DNA of 64,000 nt from contig NZ_VXJV01000006.1 of the NCBI RefSeq assembly GCF_008692785.1, positions 186,001 through 250,000 of the forward strand. Reading direction: 5' to 3'. Both the position numbers and the translations under genes were made by a program. A model generated the notes under the pieces. That model worked only from the letters and a program-made list of their open reading frames with translations, ran no database searches and was not told where the DNA came from. Shown piece after piece: positions 61,199-64,000 of the stretch. The DNA comes from Salmonella enterica subsp. diarizonae (GTDB taxonomy: Bacteria; Pseudomonadota; Gammaproteobacteria; Enterobacterales; Enterobacteriaceae). Every line of letters starts with the position of its first letter. Position 1 is the stretch's first letter.

Positions 61199-61277
61199 GC
61201 CACTGCTTTTCTTTGATGTCCCCATTTTGTGGAGCCCATCAACCCCGCCATTTCGGTTCAAGGTTGATGGGTTTTTT
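61199..61277 (+). ncRNA. rybB: RybB small RNA
   Basis: Hfq-dependent, sigma-E-induced sRNA of 79 nt that represses outer-membrane porin mRNAs. I recognise its conserved 5' seed GCCACTGCTTTTCTTTGATG and the location between ybjL and rcdA. A hairpin CCCC-ATTTTGT-GGAG lies mid-molecule. The terminator stem CCCATCAACC (61235-61244) / GGTTGATGGG (61262-61271) is followed by six T. Its 3' half is antisense to the last codons of rcdA. Confidence 0.95.
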
Positions 61278-61859
61278 GTTGTCTGACGCAGAGTGGGGCA
61301 ACATTGACTCTCCGGCGATTCGCTTTACCATCCGTAAAATCTCTTCACGCGCCAGCGGTGTTCGATCCGTTACAAAATGCAGCGTCATCCCCTCAATAAA
61401 CGCATCCAGCGCGCGGGCGGTCTGCACGTCAAACCACTGCGCCAGCGTATTCTGGCTACGCTGCATCCAGTTTTGCATGACTATTTTTAACGCTGGCTTA
61501 CCGCTGGCATAGGCATATAACTGATACATTAATGCCATATTATCCGGCGTCGTAAGCTGCGAGCCGTAAATCATTTCCGTTATTGCCTGGCACGCCCCCT
61601 CCGCATCCGTCACCTGCGCAAAAAAGTCCTGGTATTGACGCGACATGTTCTCGGTGAAAAGCGTGAAAGCTTCACTTAATAACGCATCCATACCGGCAAA
61701 ATAGTAGGTCATCGAGCCAAGCGGCACCTGAGCGATAGCGGCGATTTTCCGGTGCGTCACGGCATGAACGCCATATATTTTTACCGCTTCCAGTGTGGCC
61801 TGAATAATTTTTTCACGTCGCTTAGGGTCATTGACGCGTCGTACGGTATTTTCTTTCAT
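61239..61859 (-). CDS. rcdA: TetR-family regulator RcdA (YbjK)
   Basis: TetR-type regulator (206 aa). The N-terminal helix-turn-helix is within [20 protein letters not shown] through [12 protein letters not shown]; the C-terminal ligand domain has [20 protein letters not shown]. In E. coli RcdA activates csgD and biofilm formation. ATG 61859 is chosen; the frame runs open to 61979 through the divergent promoter. The C-terminus (about the last 25 residues, rich in Ser, Pro and Lys) extends beyond what I recall of the E. coli protein. Its final 13 codons overlap rybB on the other strand. Confidence 0.9.
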   Translation of the reverse strand: MKENTVRRVNDPKRREKIIQATLEAVKIYGVHAVTHRKIAAIAQVPLGSMTYYFAGMDALLSEAFTLFTENMSRQYQDFFAQVTDAEGACQAITEMIYGSQLTTPDNMALMYQLYAYASGKPALKIVMQNWMQRSQNTLAQWFDVQTARALDAFIEGMTLHFVTDRTPLAREEILRMVKRIAGESMLPHSASDNKKPINLEPKWRG

Positions 61860-61939
61860 GATAAGTTTCCACAGCTCATTCAGGATACAGGCGATAGTAG
61901 CCTGCCGCTTACGCTGAAAAAACAGGCAGCAAAAACATC

Positions 61940-61978
61940 TGTACAGCGAAGTATGATGACGATATGTACAAATGTACA
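61940..61978. promoter_or_regulatory. Three TGTACA motifs between rcdA and ybjJ
   Basis: TGTACA occurs at 61940-61945, 61965-61970 and 61973-61978; the last two form TGTACA-AA-TGTACA. Palindromic repeats in the divergent promoter next to a TetR regulator are a likely RcdA operator (autoregulation and/or ybjJ control). Confidence 0.6.
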
Positions 61979-62026
61979 CAAGCTTGCTAATGTTAACCTC
62001 TCGCTTCTATTTTCTGGCCTGACGCT

Positions 62027-63238
62027 ATGACCGTCCTCTCCTCACGCAACGCCTTAAAACGTCGTACCTGGGCGCTGTTTATATTCTTCTTTTTACCCGG
62101 CCTGCTGATGGCCTCCTGGGCAACCCGAACGCCTGCTATCCGGGACATTCTTTCCATCTCTATCGCGGAAATGGGGGCAGTCTTATTCGGGCTTTCTATC
62201 GGTTCAATGAGCGGTATTCTTTGTTCCGCCTGGCTGGTGAAACGATTTGGCACCCGGAAAGTTATTCGCACGACGATGGCCTGCGCAGTAGGCGGGATGG
62301 TTATTCTTAGCGTCGCGCTGTGGTGCGCCTCGCCGCTGATTTTTGCCCTGGGGTTAGCCGTTTTCGGCACCAGTTTTGGCGCCGCCGAAGTGGCGATTAA
62401 TGTCGAAGGCGCGGCGGTCGAACGCGAGCTGAATAAAACCGTTCTGCCGATGATGCATGGTTTTTACAGTTTCGGCACGCTGGCGGGCGCTGGTGTCGGC
62501 ATGGCGTTAACCGCATTAAGCGTCCCGGCTAACATTCATATCATCCTCGCGGCTACCGTGGCTATCGCGCCCATTTTTATCGCCATTCGGGCGATCCCTG
62601 ACGGTACGGGTAAAAACGCATCGGAAGGTTCTCACTTTCAGGAAAAAGGATTACCTTTTTATCGGGACATCCAGCTTTTACTCATTGGCGTGGTGGTGCT
62701 GGCAATGGCATTCGCCGAAGGCTCTGCGAATGACTGGCTGCCGTTACTGATGGTAGACGGACACGGTTTCAGCCCAACCTCCGGCTCTCTGATCTACGCC
62801 GGTTTCACGCTTGGCATGACCGTTGGTCGCTTTAGCGGCGGCTGGTTTATTGACCGCTATAGCCGTGTGACGGTTGTTCGCGCCAGCGCGTTGATGGGAG
62901 CACTGGGCATTGGCCTGATTATTTTTGTTGATAGCGCCTGGGTTGCCGGCGTATCAGTCATTCTTTGGGGCTTAGGCGCCTCGCTCGGCTTCCCGCTGAC
63001 CATTTCCGCCGCCAGCGATACTGGTCCCGACGCGCCGACGCGCGTGAGCGTTGTCGCCACGACCGGCTATCTGGCGTTTTTGGTCGGACCGCCGCTGTTG
63101 GGCTATCTGGGAGAGCACTATGGATTACGCAGCGCCATGATGGTCGTGTTGGCGCTGGTTATTCTGGCGACGCTGGTAGCGAAAGCCGTCGCCAAACCTG
63201 TATTGACTCCGCAACCAGTAATGGAGCATAACGCATGA
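62027..63238 (+). CDS. ybjJ: Major facilitator superfamily transporter YbjJ
   Basis: Twelve-helix MFS protein (403 aa) with the loop motif [13 protein letters not shown] between helices 2 and 3 and its second-half counterpart [15 protein letters not shown]. Substrate unknown; the family resembles fucose/sugar MFS and bypass-of-stop-codon-6 types. Divergent from rcdA, which may regulate it. It overlaps ybjI by four bases (ATGA), suggesting joint function with that phosphatase. Confidence 0.92.
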   Translation: MTVLSSRNALKRRTWALFIFFFLPGLLMASWATRTPAIRDILSISIAEMGAVLFGLSIGSMSGILCSAWLVKRFGTRKVIRTTMACAVGGMVILSVALWCASPLIFALGLAVFGTSFGAAEVAINVEGAAVERELNKTVLPMMHGFYSFGTLAGAGVGMALTALSVPANIHIILAATVAIAPIFIAIRAIPDGTGKNASEGSHFQEKGLPFYRDIQLLLIGVVVLAMAFAEGSANDWLPLLMVDGHGFSPTSGSLIYAGFTLGMTVGRFSGGWFIDRYSRVTVVRASALMGALGIGLIIFVDSAWVAGVSVILWGLGASLGFPLTISAASDTGPDAPTRVSVVATTGYLAFLVGPPLLGYLGEHYGLRSAMMVVLALVILATLVAKAVAKPVLTPQPVMEHNA

Positions 63239-64000
63239 GTATCAAATTAATCGCCGTCGACATGGACGGCACTTTTCTGAGCGATCAAAAAACCTATAAC
63301 CGTGACCGGTTTATGGCGCAGTACCAACAAATGAAGAGGAAAGGCATTCGCTTTGTCGTGGCCAGCGGCAACCAGTATTACCAGTTAATCTCCTTCTTTC
63401 CGGAAATTGCGCACGAAATCGCTTTTGTCGCGGAAAACGGCGGCTGGGTGGTCAGCGAAGGAAAGGATGTTTTTAATGGCGAGCTGACAAAAGCCGACTT
63501 CCAGACGGTTGTCGAACACCTGCTCACACGCGCCGATGTGGAGATTATCGCCTGTGGAAAAAACAGCGCCTACACGCTGAAACAGTACGATGATGCGTTA
63601 AAAACTGTTGCGGCGATGTATTACCATCGCCTGGAGTTTGTAGATAATTTTAATAATATCAACGATGTCTTTTTCAAATTTGGCCTTAATATTACCGATG
63701 AGCGGATACCGGAAGTACAGGCGGCGCTGCACAACGCCATTGGCGATATCATGGTCCCGGTTCATACCGGCTATGGCAGCATCGATTTAATTATTCCCGG
63801 CGTCCATAAAGCCAACGGTCTGCGTCTGTTACAGCAGCGCTGGGGCATTCGTGATAATGAAGTGGTAGTGTTCGGCGACGGCGGCAACGATATTGAGATG
63901 CTACGTCAGGCCGGGTTTAGTTTTGCGATGTCACACGCCAGCGAAGCAGTCGCGGCGGCGGCGAAATACCGCGCCGGATCGAACAACCAGGAAGGCGTGC
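63235..64000 (+). CDS. ybjI: HAD-family (Cof-type) phosphatase YbjI, 3' end cut by window
   Basis: First 255 codons of a HAD IIB phosphatase of about 270 residues. Motif [11 protein letters not shown] with the nucleophile Asp9 and acid Asp11; motif [13 protein letters not shown]; Lys in VHKANGL; motif [16 protein letters not shown]. coli YbjI (5-amino-6-(5-phospho-D-ribitylamino)uracil phosphatase activity) dephosphorylates FMN and sugar phosphates in vitro. Translationally coupled to ybjJ. Confidence 0.95.
   Translation, partial: MSIKLIAVDMDGTFLSDQKTYNRDRFMAQYQQMKRKGIRFVVASGNQYYQLISFFPEIAHEIAFVAENGGWVVSEGKDVFNGELTKADFQTVVEHLLTRADVEIIACGKNSAYTLKQYDDALKTVAAMYYHRLEFVDNFNNINDVFFKFGLNITDERIPEVQAALHNAIGDIMVPVHTGYGSIDLIIPGVHKANGLRLLQQRWGIRDNEVVVFGDGGNDIEMLRQAGFSFAMSHASEAVAAAAKYRAGSNNQEGV

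Overview
The window is a chromosomal segment of an enterobacterium, almost certainly Salmonella enterica. The gene order follows the 19-21 minute region of Escherichia coli K-12 read in reverse (dmsCBA-serS-rarA-lolA-ftsK-lrp-trxB-cydDC-aat-infA-serW-clpAS-cspD-macBA-ybjXD-lysO-hcp-hcr-poxB-ltaE-ybjTS-amiD-ybjQP-artPIQMJ-rlmC-ybjO-potIHGF-ybjN-rimK-nfsA-ybjC-grxA-ybjML-rybB-rcdA-ybjJI), but proteins differ from E. coli by scattered substitutions and two gene blocks are extra. Comparisons with E. coli are from memory; no search was run.

Layout. 1-3378: anaerobic DMSO reductase dmsABC (dmsC cut by the window edge) with an FNR-type promoter. 3613-11892: leftward serS, rarA, lolA, ftsK, lrp. 12440-18290: rightward trxB, cydDC, aat, infA. 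18381-20958: an extra three-gene block (LysR regulator, pirin, YcaC-like isochorismatase) between infA and tRNA-Ser serW. 21106-21560: serW and a duplicated copy of its 3' end plus terminator. 21561-24733: clpA, clpS, cspD. 24872-31784: macAB, ybjX, ybjD, lysO. 31928-40031: hcp-hcr, poxB-ltaE-ybjT and ybjS. 40028-45887: amiD, ybjQ, ybjP and the arginine ABC transporter artPIQM plus artJ. 46107-49282: a second extra block, an ascorbate-family PTS IIC and IIB with a cytoplasmic Cys-type sulfatase. 49592-58324: rlmC, ybjO, potFGHI, ybjN, rimK, nfsA, ybjC. 58494-64000: grxA, ybjM, ybjL, the sigma-E small RNA RybB, rcdA, ybjJ and the start of ybjI.

Functional links. Aat, ClpS and ClpA (substrate tagging, adaptor, unfoldase) make up most of the N-degron pathway within 7 kb. 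dmsABC and hcp-hcr are anaerobic functions with visible FNR-like sites, and hcp also has an NsrR-like palindrome. TrxB, CydDC, GrxA and NfsA are thiol or redox functions. artPIQM and artJ carry ARG-box-like sites. The least explained part is the sulfatase-PTS block. It has no IIA, no regulator and no sulfatase-maturing enzyme next to it, but its upstream region holds two long palindromes; it could import and desulfate a sulfated sugar or polyol. REP/BIME palindromes sit in many intergenic gaps. No CRISPR array, prophage, insertion sequence or rRNA was seen.
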